Origin: Modestobacter roseus
Lineage (GTDB): Bacteria > Actinomycetota > Actinomycetes > Mycobacteriales > Geodermatophilaceae
Direction: 5' to 3'
Assembly: GCF_007994135.1 (NCBI RefSeq)
Contig: NZ_VLKF01000001.1
Coordinates: forward strand, 248,001-312,000
Length of the DNA stretch: 64,000 nt
The translations under genes were made by a program, and so were the position numbers. The notes beneath the pieces were generated by a model. It saw nothing but the letters and a program-made list of their open reading frames with translations. It made no database searches and was not told where the DNA came from. This document shows positions 34,929 to 42,370 of the stretch, in pieces. The number at the start of each line of letters is the position of its first letter. Within the stretch, counting starts at the first letter, position 1.

Positions 34929-35924
34929 GTGCCCGACCTCTCCCTCCCCGCCGGACTGACCGCCCGACCCATCCACCCGGACGACGTGCCGGCGCTCGCC
35001 GAGCTGCTGGCCGCCGCGGAGGCCGTCGACGACACGGGGGAGCACGAGGGGGCCGAGGACCTGCGCGGCTGGTGGGTGAACGAGCTGGTCGACCTGGACC
35101 AGGACACCCGCGTGGTGCTGGACGGGGACGGCGCCCCCGTCGCCTTCGCCACCGCGATCGCCCCGCCCACCTTCCGCGACGCCTACGGCGTGCACCTGGA
35201 GGGCCGGGTGCACCCGGACCGGCGGGGCCGCGGCATCGGCCGGGCGCTGCTGGACTGGCAGCTGGCCCGCGGTGCGCAGGTGCACGCGGAGCGGCACCCG
35301 GAGGCACCGGCCCGGCTCACGGTGACCGCGTACACCTCGATGCCCGACCTGGAGGCGTTGGCCCGCCGGGCCGGGTTGCAGCCGGTGCGCTGGTTCCACC
35401 ACATGGAGCGCCCCCTGACCGACCTGCCGGAGCCGCGCGCGGTGCCCGGCGTCGACCTGGTGCCCTTCACCTGGGACCGCGACGACGAGGTGCGCCGCGC
35501 GCACAACGCGGCCTTCACCGAGCACTACGGCTCCAGCGAGCGCGACGAGGCGTCCTGGCGGGTGATGTTCACCGGCCAGCAGGGCTTCCGCCCGGACCTG
35601 TCGGTGCTCGCGGTGGAGGACGGCGCGGTGCTCGCCTACGCGCTGTCCTACGTGTCGGAGACCGCCGCGGCGGCGACCGGCTCCCGGGAGAGCTACTTCG
35701 GCCAGATCGGCGTCGTCCCCCAGGCGCGGGGCCGTGGGCTGTCCAAGGCGGTCATCGCGCAGGCGCTGCGGGCTGCCGCGGCGGGGGGCTGCCAGACCGC
35801 GGGACTGCAGGTCGACAGCGAGAACGTGACCGGCGCGCTGGGGCTCTACGAGAGCCTCGGCTTCGCCACCGCCCGCACCCAGGTCTCCTGGTCGCGGCTG
35901 CTCGGACCCGTCGCCGGGGGCTGA
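34929..35924 (+). CDS. Tandem GNAT-family acetyltransferase
   Basis: A 331-residue protein with two GNAT folds, as in mycothiol synthase-like and related actinobacterial enzymes. The first half has the acetyl-CoA-binding loop RRGRGIGRALLDW (near residue 99). The second has a clearer one, VVPQARGRGLSKAVI (near 262), followed by the ENVTGALGLYESLGF motif typical of active N-acetyltransferases. The substrate is unknown. The product is cytoplasmic. It stands alone with its own promoter, ending 20 bases before the next gene. Confidence 0.88.
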   Translation: MPDLSLPAGLTARPIHPDDVPALAELLAAAEAVDDTGEHEGAEDLRGWWVNELVDLDQDTRVVLDGDGAPVAFATAIAPPTFRDAYGVHLEGRVHPDRRGRGIGRALLDWQLARGAQVHAERHPEAPARLTVTAYTSMPDLEALARRAGLQPVRWFHHMERPLTDLPEPRAVPGVDLVPFTWDRDDEVRRAHNAAFTEHYGSSERDEASWRVMFTGQQGFRPDLSVLAVEDGAVLAYALSYVSETAAAATGSRESYFGQIGVVPQARGRGLSKAVIAQALRAAAAGGCQTAGLQVDSENVTGALGLYESLGFATARTQVSWSRLLGPVAGG

Positions 35925-35931
35925 ACCCGCG

Positions 35932-35937
35932 TACCGT
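35932..35937 (+). promoter_or_regulatory. -10 element before the GH25-like gene
   Basis: TACCGT lies 7 bases before ATG 35945 (or 4 before GTG 35942). It favours the ATG as the start of a leaderless transcript. Confidence 0.5.
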
Positions 35938-35944
35938 CGAGGTG

Positions 35945-36889
35945 ATGCGGACAACTCTGCGCGTCCTCGTGGCCACCGGCCTGACGGTCGGCACTGCCCT
36001 GGTCGCGCCGACCGCCGCGGCCGCCGCCGCCGAGCGGCCGGAGCGCGAGACGCCCGCTCGGGAGACCACCGCGCGGGAGACGCCCGGGCGGGAGACCGCG
36101 AACCGTGCCGCCCCGGTCGGGTACGACGTGTCGTACCCGCAGTGCCGCACCGAGCTGCCCGACGACGCCGCGTTCGCCGTCGTCGGCGTCAACGGTGGGC
36201 TGGCCACCACGCCGAACCGGTGCCTGCCCGAGCAGTGGGTGTGGGCGACCGAGGCCGGCGGCGACGTGCCCGGCCAGCCGCCGGTGCAGTTCTACGTGAA
36301 CACCGCCAACCCCGGCCAGGTGCGCGACCAGGTCACCACCTGGCCGGAGCTGGGCAGCAACCGATACGGCGTCTGCGACGGCGGGAACACCGCGGCCTGC
36401 TCCTACGAGTACGGCGTGGACCGGGCCGCGGGCGACGTGCGGATCGTGCTCGCCGCCGCCCGGGAGCTGAGGAGCGAACTCGGCGACGAGGTCCCCGCCG
36501 AGATCGATGCGGTGGACGACGTGTCCGACCTCGCCGGGTACCGCTGGTGGCTCGACGTCGAGACGATGAACACCTGGCAGGTCGGCGGCGCCGACGCCGA
36601 GCGGAACAACCGCGCCACGCTGGAGGGCATGGCCGACCACTTCACGGCGCTCGGCGGCGAGGTGGGCATCTACTCGACCGGGTACCAGTGGGGTCGGATC
36701 GCCGGCTCGGTGCCGGCGGGCAGCAGCCTGACCGGCCTGGACAGCTGGCTGGCCGGCGCCGACGACCGCACCGACGCCGCCCGCAGGTGCGGCCGGGAGC
36801 CGCTGGTCGACGGCGGTGAGGTGACGCTCGTGCAGTACGTCGTCGACGACCTGGACCACAACCGGGCCTGCACCCCCGCCGGGAGCTGA
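35945..36889 (+). CDS. Secreted GH25-like (DUF1906-type) protein
   Basis: A 314-residue exported protein. It has a Sec signal peptide (about residues 1-30), then a linker with the repeated unit RET (ERETPARETTARETPGRET), then a TIM-barrel-like domain beginning GYDVSYPQC. Family motifs are VVGVNGGLATTPNRC, FYVNTANPG, YRWWLDVET (the acidic pair expected in the active site, near residue 203), and VGIYSTGYQWG. Related domains cleave peptidoglycan, but lytic activity is unproven. Several Cys suggest disulfides. It is followed by a short hairpin. Confidence 0.85.
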   Translation: MRTTLRVLVATGLTVGTALVAPTAAAAAAERPERETPARETTARETPGRETANRAAPVGYDVSYPQCRTELPDDAAFAVVGVNGGLATTPNRCLPEQWVWATEAGGDVPGQPPVQFYVNTANPGQVRDQVTTWPELGSNRYGVCDGGNTAACSYEYGVDRAAGDVRIVLAAARELRSELGDEVPAEIDAVDDVSDLAGYRWWLDVETMNTWQVGGADAERNNRATLEGMADHFTALGGEVGIYSTGYQWGRIAGSVPAGSSLTGLDSWLAGADDRTDAARRCGREPLVDGGEVTLVQYVVDDLDHNRACTPAGS

Positions 36890-36899
36890 ACCGGCGGCG

Positions 36900-36918
36900 C
36901 CGGGTGTTCATCACCCGG
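36900..36918 (+). terminator. Short hairpin after the GH25-like gene
   Basis: A 7-bp stem (36900-36906 with 36912-36918) with a 5-nt loop lies 10 bases after the stop. It is followed at once by two GGTGCACC palindromes 10 bp apart (36921-36928, 36931-36938), a possible regulator site for corA. Confidence 0.5.
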
Positions 36919-37018
36919 ACGGTGCACCGGGGTGCACCACCTGCGGCAGGCGTGTCACGATGGACGACGGCCCGCTGATCCACGCCGGCCCCGTGGGACC
37001 CCCGGGAGGTGACTGGTC

Positions 37019-37066
37019 GTGCGCACCGAACCACCCAGTTGCAGTCCCCAGGTCCCCACCTGCTGA
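37019..37066 (+). CDS. Possible Pro-rich leader peptide before corA
   Basis: A 15-codon reading frame (MRTEPPSCSPQVPTC) with a GGAGG ribosome site 9 bases upstream lies 83 bp before corA in a different frame. Four Pro and two Cys in 15 residues recall the Pro-rich leaders that control Mg2+ transporter genes in enterobacteria. There is no comparative evidence here, so this is a suggestion. Confidence 0.35.
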   Translation: MRTEPPSCSPQVPTC

Positions 37067-37149
37067 CCCGCCCGGTCACCGATCGACCCGGCGGCGTCGC
37101 GGCGGGGACCTGCTCGGCGTCCTGATCCAGCAGCCCCCGGGAGTCCCTC

Positions 37150-38322
37150 GTGACCGACCGTCGCCGTGCGTCCCGCACCGGCCACCGCAGCGCGTCGCGC
37201 AGCGCGCTGGCCACCCTCGCCCGCCTGCCCCGCCCCGTGGTCGTGCCCCCGCCCCCGCCGGCGCGGGAGACCCCCGCCGCTCCCGAGCCGGTGCGCACCT
37301 CGAAGATCATGGACAACGCCGTCTACGCGGCCGGGCGCCGGATCGCCACCCCCGGCTCGGCGGCCGAGAGCCACGAGTGGCTCACCGAGGGCTTCGACGA
37401 CCGCATGGTCTGGCTCGGCCTCTACCGCCCGCAGCCGGCGGAGCTGGGAGAGCTGGCCGAGCAGTACGAGCTGCCCGACCTGGCCGTCGAGGACGCCATC
37501 CAGGCCCACCAGCGGCCCAAGTTCGAGCGGTACGGCGACACCCTGTTCGTCGTCCTCAAGGCCGCCCGCTACATCGACGCCACCGAGGAGGTGGAGTTCG
37601 GTGAGCTGCACCTGTTCCTCGGCAAGGACTTCGTGGTCACGGTGCGGCACAGCGAGTCGCCGGACCTGGCCCGGGTGCGGCGCCGGCTGGAGAGCACCCC
37701 GGAGCTGCTGGCCCGGGGGAGCGAGGCGGTGCTCTACGCGATCCTCGACGCGGTCGTCGACGGCTACGTCCCGGTGGTCAACGGGCTGGACAAGGACATC
37801 GACGAGATCGAGGCCGAGGTGTTCCGCGGTGACCCGCAGGTGTCCCGGCGCATCTACGAGCTGTCCCAGGAGGTCGTGGACTTCCAGCGGGCCTGCCAGC
37901 CGCTGACCGGCATCCTCGCCGCGATCACCGCGGGGTTCGAGAAGTACGGCGTCGACGAGGAGCTGCGCAGCTACCTGCGCGACGTCGCCGACCACGTCAC
38001 CGGGGTGAACGAGCGGATCGAGGGCTTCCGGCTCCAGCTGCGCGACATCCTGACGGTGAACGCGACGCTGGTGGCGCAGCGGCAGAACGACGAGATCCGC
38101 GAGCTGACCATCACCAGCCTCGCCCAGGGCGAGGAGGTCAAGAAGATCTCCGCCTGGGCGGCCATCCTGTTCGCGCCCAGTCTGGTCGGCGGCGTCTACG
38201 GGATGAACTTCGACCACATGCCGGAGACCGACTGGTACTACGGCTACCCGTTCGCGCTGGTGCTGATGTTCATGGTCAGCCTCACGCTGTACCTGGTGTT
38301 CAAGCGCCGCGACTGGATCTGA
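37150..38322 (+). CDS. corA: CorA-family Mg2+/Co2+ channel
   Basis: A 390-residue CorA channel. The N-terminal ~75 residues are Arg/Pro-rich and probably disordered. The cytoplasmic alpha/beta domain and long helix (about 80-325) contain the acidic DKDIDEIEAEVFRG region. Two C-terminal helices follow (about 333-352 and 366-385) with the selectivity motif YGMNF (near residue 354) and an acidic HMPETDW loop. It takes up Mg2+, possibly Co2+. GTG 37150 with a preceding GGGAG is chosen; later in-frame starts would still keep the whole domain. It is followed 2 bases later by an acetyltransferase gene. Confidence 0.93.
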   Translation: MTDRRRASRTGHRSASRSALATLARLPRPVVVPPPPPARETPAAPEPVRTSKIMDNAVYAAGRRIATPGSAAESHEWLTEGFDDRMVWLGLYRPQPAELGELAEQYELPDLAVEDAIQAHQRPKFERYGDTLFVVLKAARYIDATEEVEFGELHLFLGKDFVVTVRHSESPDLARVRRRLESTPELLARGSEAVLYAILDAVVDGYVPVVNGLDKDIDEIEAEVFRGDPQVSRRIYELSQEVVDFQRACQPLTGILAAITAGFEKYGVDEELRSYLRDVADHVTGVNERIEGFRLQLRDILTVNATLVAQRQNDEIRELTITSLAQGEEVKKISAWAAILFAPSLVGGVYGMNFDHMPETDWYYGYPFALVLMFMVSLTLYLVFKRRDWI

Positions 38323-38324
38323 GG

Positions 38325-38870
38325 GTGACCGGCCTGCTGCACGCCGCCCCGCCGGCGCGCCTGGCGGACGACGGCGTCGTCCTCCGGGCGATGACGGAGG
38401 ACGACTGGGTGCTGGAGCAGGCGCTGTCCCGCGACCCGGAGGTCCTCCGGTGGACGACGCACCCGCCGCACCTGGACGAGGCGGCCGCGCGGCAGCGGAT
38501 GCTCGACGTCGCCGACCGGGCGCACCGGCGGCTCGGCCAGCGGTACGCGGTGCGCCCCGTCGAGGGTGGGGTCGAGGGCCCGGCCGTCGGGATGGCGGCG
38601 CTCACCGTCGAGCGCTCGCCCGAGCCGTCGGTCGGGTACGCGCTGCTGCCGGCCGGGCGGGGCCGCGGGCTGGCCGTCGCGGCGGTGCGGCTGATGACCG
38701 ACTGGCTGCTGTCGGTGGGCCACCCGTGCGTCCGGCTCGGGATGCTGCCGGACAACGAGGCCAGCGCCGCCGTGGCCGCCCGGGCCGGCTACCGCGACCT
38801 GGGGGTCCAGGCCGCGCCGCGGCCGGACGGGTCGGTGGGCCGGGTGCGCTGGTGGGAGCGCCGGGCCTGA
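38325..38870 (+). CDS. GNAT-family acetyltransferase
   Basis: A 181-residue RimJ/RimL-type N-acetyltransferase. It shows an early LRAMTEDDWVLEQALSRDPE segment, an acetyl-CoA loop LPAGRGRGLAVAAVRL (near residue 110), a VRLGMLPDNEASAAVAARAGY motif (near 139), and an RVRWWERRA tail. The substrate is unknown. GTG 38325 lies 2 bases after the corA stop, so the two form an operon. Confidence 0.88.
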   Translation: MTGLLHAAPPARLADDGVVLRAMTEDDWVLEQALSRDPEVLRWTTHPPHLDEAAARQRMLDVADRAHRRLGQRYAVRPVEGGVEGPAVGMAALTVERSPEPSVGYALLPAGRGRGLAVAAVRLMTDWLLSVGHPCVRLGMLPDNEASAAVAARAGYRDLGVQAAPRPDGSVGRVRWWERRA

Positions 38871-38921
38871 CCTGCACGGGCGGGTCGGGACGGCGGGGAA
38901 CACGAGCGGCCCGGCAGCCGT

Positions 38922-38927
38922 TACCCT
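38922..38927 (+). promoter_or_regulatory. Candidate -10 element for ssrA
   Basis: TACCCT lies 18 bases before the mature tmRNA 5' end. That would leave a short leader for RNase P to remove. Confidence 0.35.
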
Positions 38928-38945
38928 GGCTGCACAACTACACAG

Positions 38946-39319
38946 GGGGGCGATTGGTCTCGACTGCGGTCGTTTGACCAGGGGAAGCGAGCCGAGGAAG
39001 GCAACGATGATCTCGTTAACCATCCGTTGCAAAAACACAAGCGCCGATTCCAATCAGCGCGACTTCGCTCTCGCTGCCTGACGGCAGCTAGGCGAGTCTG
39101 TCAGCCCGGGTTCGTCATCGGCCCGGATCCTGGCATCAGCTAGATGACTCACCGCACGTGCCGGTCACGGGTACGTGTGGGACACCAAACAGTGACTGGG
39201 CCCGTCATCCTGACTCGTTCGTGAGATCAGGAGGGTCGAGCAGAGGCAGAGCGAACTGCGCTCGGAGAAGCCCTGGTGATGCGTCGCAGGACGCGGGTTC
39301 GATTCCCGCCGCCTCCACC
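38946..39319 (+). ncRNA. ssrA: tmRNA (ssrA)
   Basis: About 374 nt. The 5' GGGGGCG (38946-38952) pairs with CGCCTCC (39310-39316) to form the tRNA-like acceptor stem, and GGTTCGATTCC at 39296-39306 is the T-arm. The tag frame runs from GCC 39043 to TGA 39081 and encodes ADSNQRDFALAA, very close to the mycobacterial tag ADSHQRDYALAA. The 3' end reads ACCC, so the CCA is not fully encoded and must be completed after processing. With SmpB it rescues stalled ribosomes and marks their products for proteolysis. Confidence 0.95.
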
Positions 39320-39484
39320 CCCCGCAGTACGGCGAACCGCCCCGGACCCCACGGTCCGGGGCGGTTCGTCGTCCCACGGGCAGCGGGCTCCGGCAGCCGA
39401 GCCGCCCGGGTGCTGGCATCCTCTCCCCGATGGCAGGACGCCGACCGGTGCGCCGGTCCGGTGGCACACGACGCGGGAGGGCAC

Positions 39485-41086
39485 ATGAGCGCGAGGGCGG
39501 AGCAGCCCACGGGGCAGCCGGACCAGGAGCGCCGCCGCGGTGGGTTCAGCTCCCGGCGCGTGTTCATCCTGGCCGCGATCGGCTCGGCGGTCGGGCTGGG
39601 CAACATCTGGCGCTTCCCCTACGTCGCCTACGAGAACGGCGGCGGCGCCTTCCTGCTGCCCTACCTCGTCGCGCTGCTGACCGCCGGCATCCCGTTCCTG
39701 CTGCTCGACTACGCGCTCGGCCACCGGCACCGCGGGTCCGCGCCGCTGTCGTTCGCCCGGCTGCGCCGGGGCGCCGAGGGGCTGGGCTGGTGGCAGGTCG
39801 GCATCTGCTTCGTCATCGCCGTCTACTACGCCGCGGTCATCGCCTGGGCGCTGCGCTACACCTTCTTCTCCCTCGACGAGGCCTGGGGGGCCGACCCCGA
39901 GGGCTTCTTCTTCGGCGAGTTCCTCCAGGCCGGCGACGTCCGGGTCACCGCCGACGTCGTGCCCGGGGTGCTCGTGCCCCTCGCGCTCGTCTGGGTGGCC
40001 GTCCTGGTGATCATGGCGCTCGGTGTGCAGCGGGGGATCGGTGCGACGTCGCTGTTCTTCATCCCGGTGCTGGTGCTCGCCTTCGCCGCCCTGGTCGTGC
40101 AGGCGGTGCTGCTGCCCGGCGCCGGCACCGGGCTCGACGCGCTCTTCACGCCGGACTGGTCGGCCCTCGCCTCGGGGTCGGTCTGGGCCGCCGCGTTCGG
40201 GCAGATCTTCTTCTCGCTCTCGATCGGCTTCGGCATCATGATCACCTACGCCTCCTACGTGGGCCGGCGCGAGGACATGATCGGCTCGGGTCTCGTCGTC
40301 GGCTTCGCGAACTCCAGCTTCGAGCTGCTCGCCGGCATCGGGGTCTTCGCCGCGCTGGGCTTCATGGCGCAGGCCAACGGGGTCGCGGTCGACCAGGTCG
40401 CCAGCGACGGGATCGGGCTGGCGTTCGTCGCCTTCCCGGCGATCATCAGCGAGGCCCCGGCCGGCGCCCTGCTGGGCGTGCTGTTCTTCGGCTGCCTGGT
40501 GCTCGCCGGCATCACCTCGCTGGTCAGCGTCATCGAGGTGGTCATCTCCGCGGTCCGCGACAAGCTCGACACCGGCCGCCTCACCGCGACCCTGCTGGTC
40601 GGCGTCCCCGCCGCGGTGCTGAGCCTGGTGCTGTTCAGCACGACCAGCGGCATCTACGTGCTCGACGTCGTCGACCACTTCGTCAACCAGTACGGCATCC
40701 TCGTGGTCGCGCTGATCAGCATGCTGGTCGTCGCCTGGCTGCTGCGGGCGCTGACCCGGCTCGGGGACCACCTCAACGTCCACGGCCGGCCCCGGGTGGG
40801 CACCGGCTGGCGCCTGCTCACCAGCGTCGTCGCCCCGGTGGGCCTCGCCGTCGTGCTCGTGCTGGCGCTCCGCGACGACCTGACCGCGCCCTACGAGGAC
40901 TACCCGACGTGGCTGCTGGTGGTCTGCGGCTGGGGGATGGTGGTGGCGCTGCCCGTCATCGGGTTCCTGGTCGCCCGGCTGCCGTGGCGGGCCGGGACGC
41001 ACCTGGACGGTCCGCCACCCGGCTCCGACCCGGTGACGCCGCTGGGTGCGGCCACCACCGGACACGACGAGGGGGGCACCCGATGA
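39485..41086 (+). CDS. Sodium-dependent transporter, NSS (SNF) family
   Basis: A 533-residue membrane protein with about twelve helices in the LeuT fold. Helix one has AAIGSAVGLGNIWRFPYV (near residue 36), containing the Na+- and substrate-binding unwound region. The FSLSIGFGIMITYASY motif (near 250) forms helix six. Members import amino acids or related amines with Na+. It starts at ATG 39485, 165 bp after ssrA. Its stop overlaps the MetS-type small subunit gene, a conserved pairing for methionine/alanine importers of Corynebacterium type. The substrate remains an inference. Confidence 0.92.
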   Translation: MSARAEQPTGQPDQERRRGGFSSRRVFILAAIGSAVGLGNIWRFPYVAYENGGGAFLLPYLVALLTAGIPFLLLDYALGHRHRGSAPLSFARLRRGAEGLGWWQVGICFVIAVYYAAVIAWALRYTFFSLDEAWGADPEGFFFGEFLQAGDVRVTADVVPGVLVPLALVWVAVLVIMALGVQRGIGATSLFFIPVLVLAFAALVVQAVLLPGAGTGLDALFTPDWSALASGSVWAAAFGQIFFSLSIGFGIMITYASYVGRREDMIGSGLVVGFANSSFELLAGIGVFAALGFMAQANGVAVDQVASDGIGLAFVAFPAIISEAPAGALLGVLFFGCLVLAGITSLVSVIEVVISAVRDKLDTGRLTATLLVGVPAAVLSLVLFSTTSGIYVLDVVDHFVNQYGILVVALISMLVVAWLLRALTRLGDHLNVHGRPRVGTGWRLLTSVVAPVGLAVVLVLALRDDLTAPYEDYPTWLLVVCGWGMVVALPVIGFLVARLPWRAGTHLDGPPPGSDPVTPLGAATTGHDEGGTR

Positions 41087-41217
41087 GCACCGAGGCGATC
41101 GTGATGATGGTGGTGGCGATGCTCGTGATCTGGGGCGGGCTCGCCCTGGCCATGGTCAGCCTGGTCCGCCACGGAGCCGTCGAGGACCGCAGCGAGAACG
41201 TCCGCCGGGACCTCTGA
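41083..41217 (+). CDS. MetS-family NSS transporter small subunit
   Basis: A 44-residue protein: one transmembrane helix (about residues 6-28), then a charged tail (RHGAVEDRSENVRRDL). The size, the IVMMVVAMLVIWGGLALAM helix and the 4-base overlap with the NSS gene match MetS-type small subunits, which in Corynebacterium are required for the MetP methionine importer to work. Confidence 0.88.
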   Translation: MSTEAIVMMVVAMLVIWGGLALAMVSLVRHGAVEDRSENVRRDL

Positions 41218-41442
41218 CCCCGCGCTCGCCGGCCGGGCCGGCCGCCGCTCGCCACCGTCGGTCACGGACCGTCATCGGGCTCCGGGCGGGCTCCTGCGCT
41301 GTGCGCACGCGCCCTGGATTGGCGGTGGTTGTGTTGTGCGTGGTTAAACTGCTGCTCTCTTGACCAGAAGCTGGTGTTCGCTCGCTGTTCACCCACGGGA
41401 TCTCCGTGTCGTGCCGGCGTCCGGGCCAGCACAGGGAGTGAC

Positions 41443-42354
41443 ATGTTGACGAGCCTCAGCACCCCGGCCCGGAGGTCGCTGTCCGTCCGGCGGCCACTGC
41501 ACGCGACCGTGGCCGCCGTCGATCGGGACGCGGCCCGCGACGGGCTGCCCCGGTCGCTCGCGCGCGCCGTCGCCTGGACGCCGGTGGTCGGGATCGTCGT
41601 CGGCGTGGTCCTCCTGGCGGTCGCCCGGCCGCTGTACTACACGGTGCTCCGCGAGGACAACGTGGTCGAGTGGCTGCAGTTCGCCGTCTGCCTGCTCGCG
41701 GCCGTGCTGGCCGGCGCGGCGGCGGTCCGGCTGGGCCGCCGGCGCGAGCTGCTGCCGGCCGTGCTGATGATCGCGGTGGCGCTCGGCGCCCTCCTGCTGG
41801 CCGGCGAGGAGATCTCCTGGGGGCAGCGGGTGTTCGCGTTCACCACCCCCGAGGACCTCGCCGCGGTGAACCAGCAGGCCGAGGTGAACGTCCACAACGT
41901 GCGGGTGGCGGGGGAGTTCAGCCTGCAGGCCGTGTTCAAGGTCGTCTCCTGGCTGATGGGTGTGGCGGGGCTGGCGCTGGCGCTGCTCGTCCGCGGTCCC
42001 CGCCCGGTGCTCCGCGGCCCGTTCTGGGCCCGGGTCACCCCGCCGCTGTGCGCCGTCCCCGGCTTCCTCGGCATGGCGCTGTACTGGCCGGTCGCGGTGG
42101 TCCTGCCCGTGCTGCCGCCGCTGACCCGCTTCCAGGAGTGGGTCGAGTTCGGGCTGCACCTGGCGATCGCGGTCACCGTGCTGTGCGTGTACCTGCGGGC
42201 CACGCGGCCGGCCGACGCCGCGACCGACGCGGCTCCCACCCGGGGCGGCTGGGTGCTCCCGGTGACGGTGTTCGCGGTCATCGCCGTCCTCACGCTCGTC
42301 TTCGCGGCACTGACCGTCCACCACGGCATCATCCCGGTCAACGCCCGCAGCTGA
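41443..42354 (+). CDS. Multi-pass membrane protein with EEISWGQR motif
   Basis: A 303-residue integral membrane protein with seven or eight helices. The motif AGEEISWGQRVFAF (near residue 122) lies after the third helix and recurs in uncharacterised membrane proteins of polysaccharide or envelope loci. The last helices are followed by a short tail. The function is unknown. The ATG is preceded by AGGGAG with good spacing, which beats a longer in-frame start at 41329. The 225-bp gap upstream (41218-41442) is less GC-rich around 41320-41370 and may hold its promoter. It converges on adhE with 16 bases between stops. Confidence 0.78.
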   Translation: MLTSLSTPARRSLSVRRPLHATVAAVDRDAARDGLPRSLARAVAWTPVVGIVVGVVLLAVARPLYYTVLREDNVVEWLQFAVCLLAAVLAGAAAVRLGRRRELLPAVLMIAVALGALLLAGEEISWGQRVFAFTTPEDLAAVNQQAEVNVHNVRVAGEFSLQAVFKVVSWLMGVAGLALALLVRGPRPVLRGPFWARVTPPLCAVPGFLGMALYWPVAVVLPVLPPLTRFQEWVEFGLHLAIAVTVLCVYLRATRPADAATDAAPTRGGWVLPVTVFAVIAVLTLVFAALTVHHGIIPVNARS

Positions 42355-42370
42355 CCGGCCCCGTCGCGGC

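Noticed and set aside
36030-36110. Short repeated sequence that might be a CRISPR-like or tandem array
   Set aside because: It is the RET-repeat linker of the GH25-like protein, in frame and degenerate, with no spacers.
39290-39319. A tRNA gene suggested by GGTTCGATTCC
   Set aside because: This is the T-arm of the tmRNA; the matching 5' acceptor arm lies at 38946.
39227-41065. A 612-codon minus-strand frame
   Set aside because: It is antisense to the NSS transporter and ssrA and has the Asp/His/Gln/Gly bias of a shadow frame.
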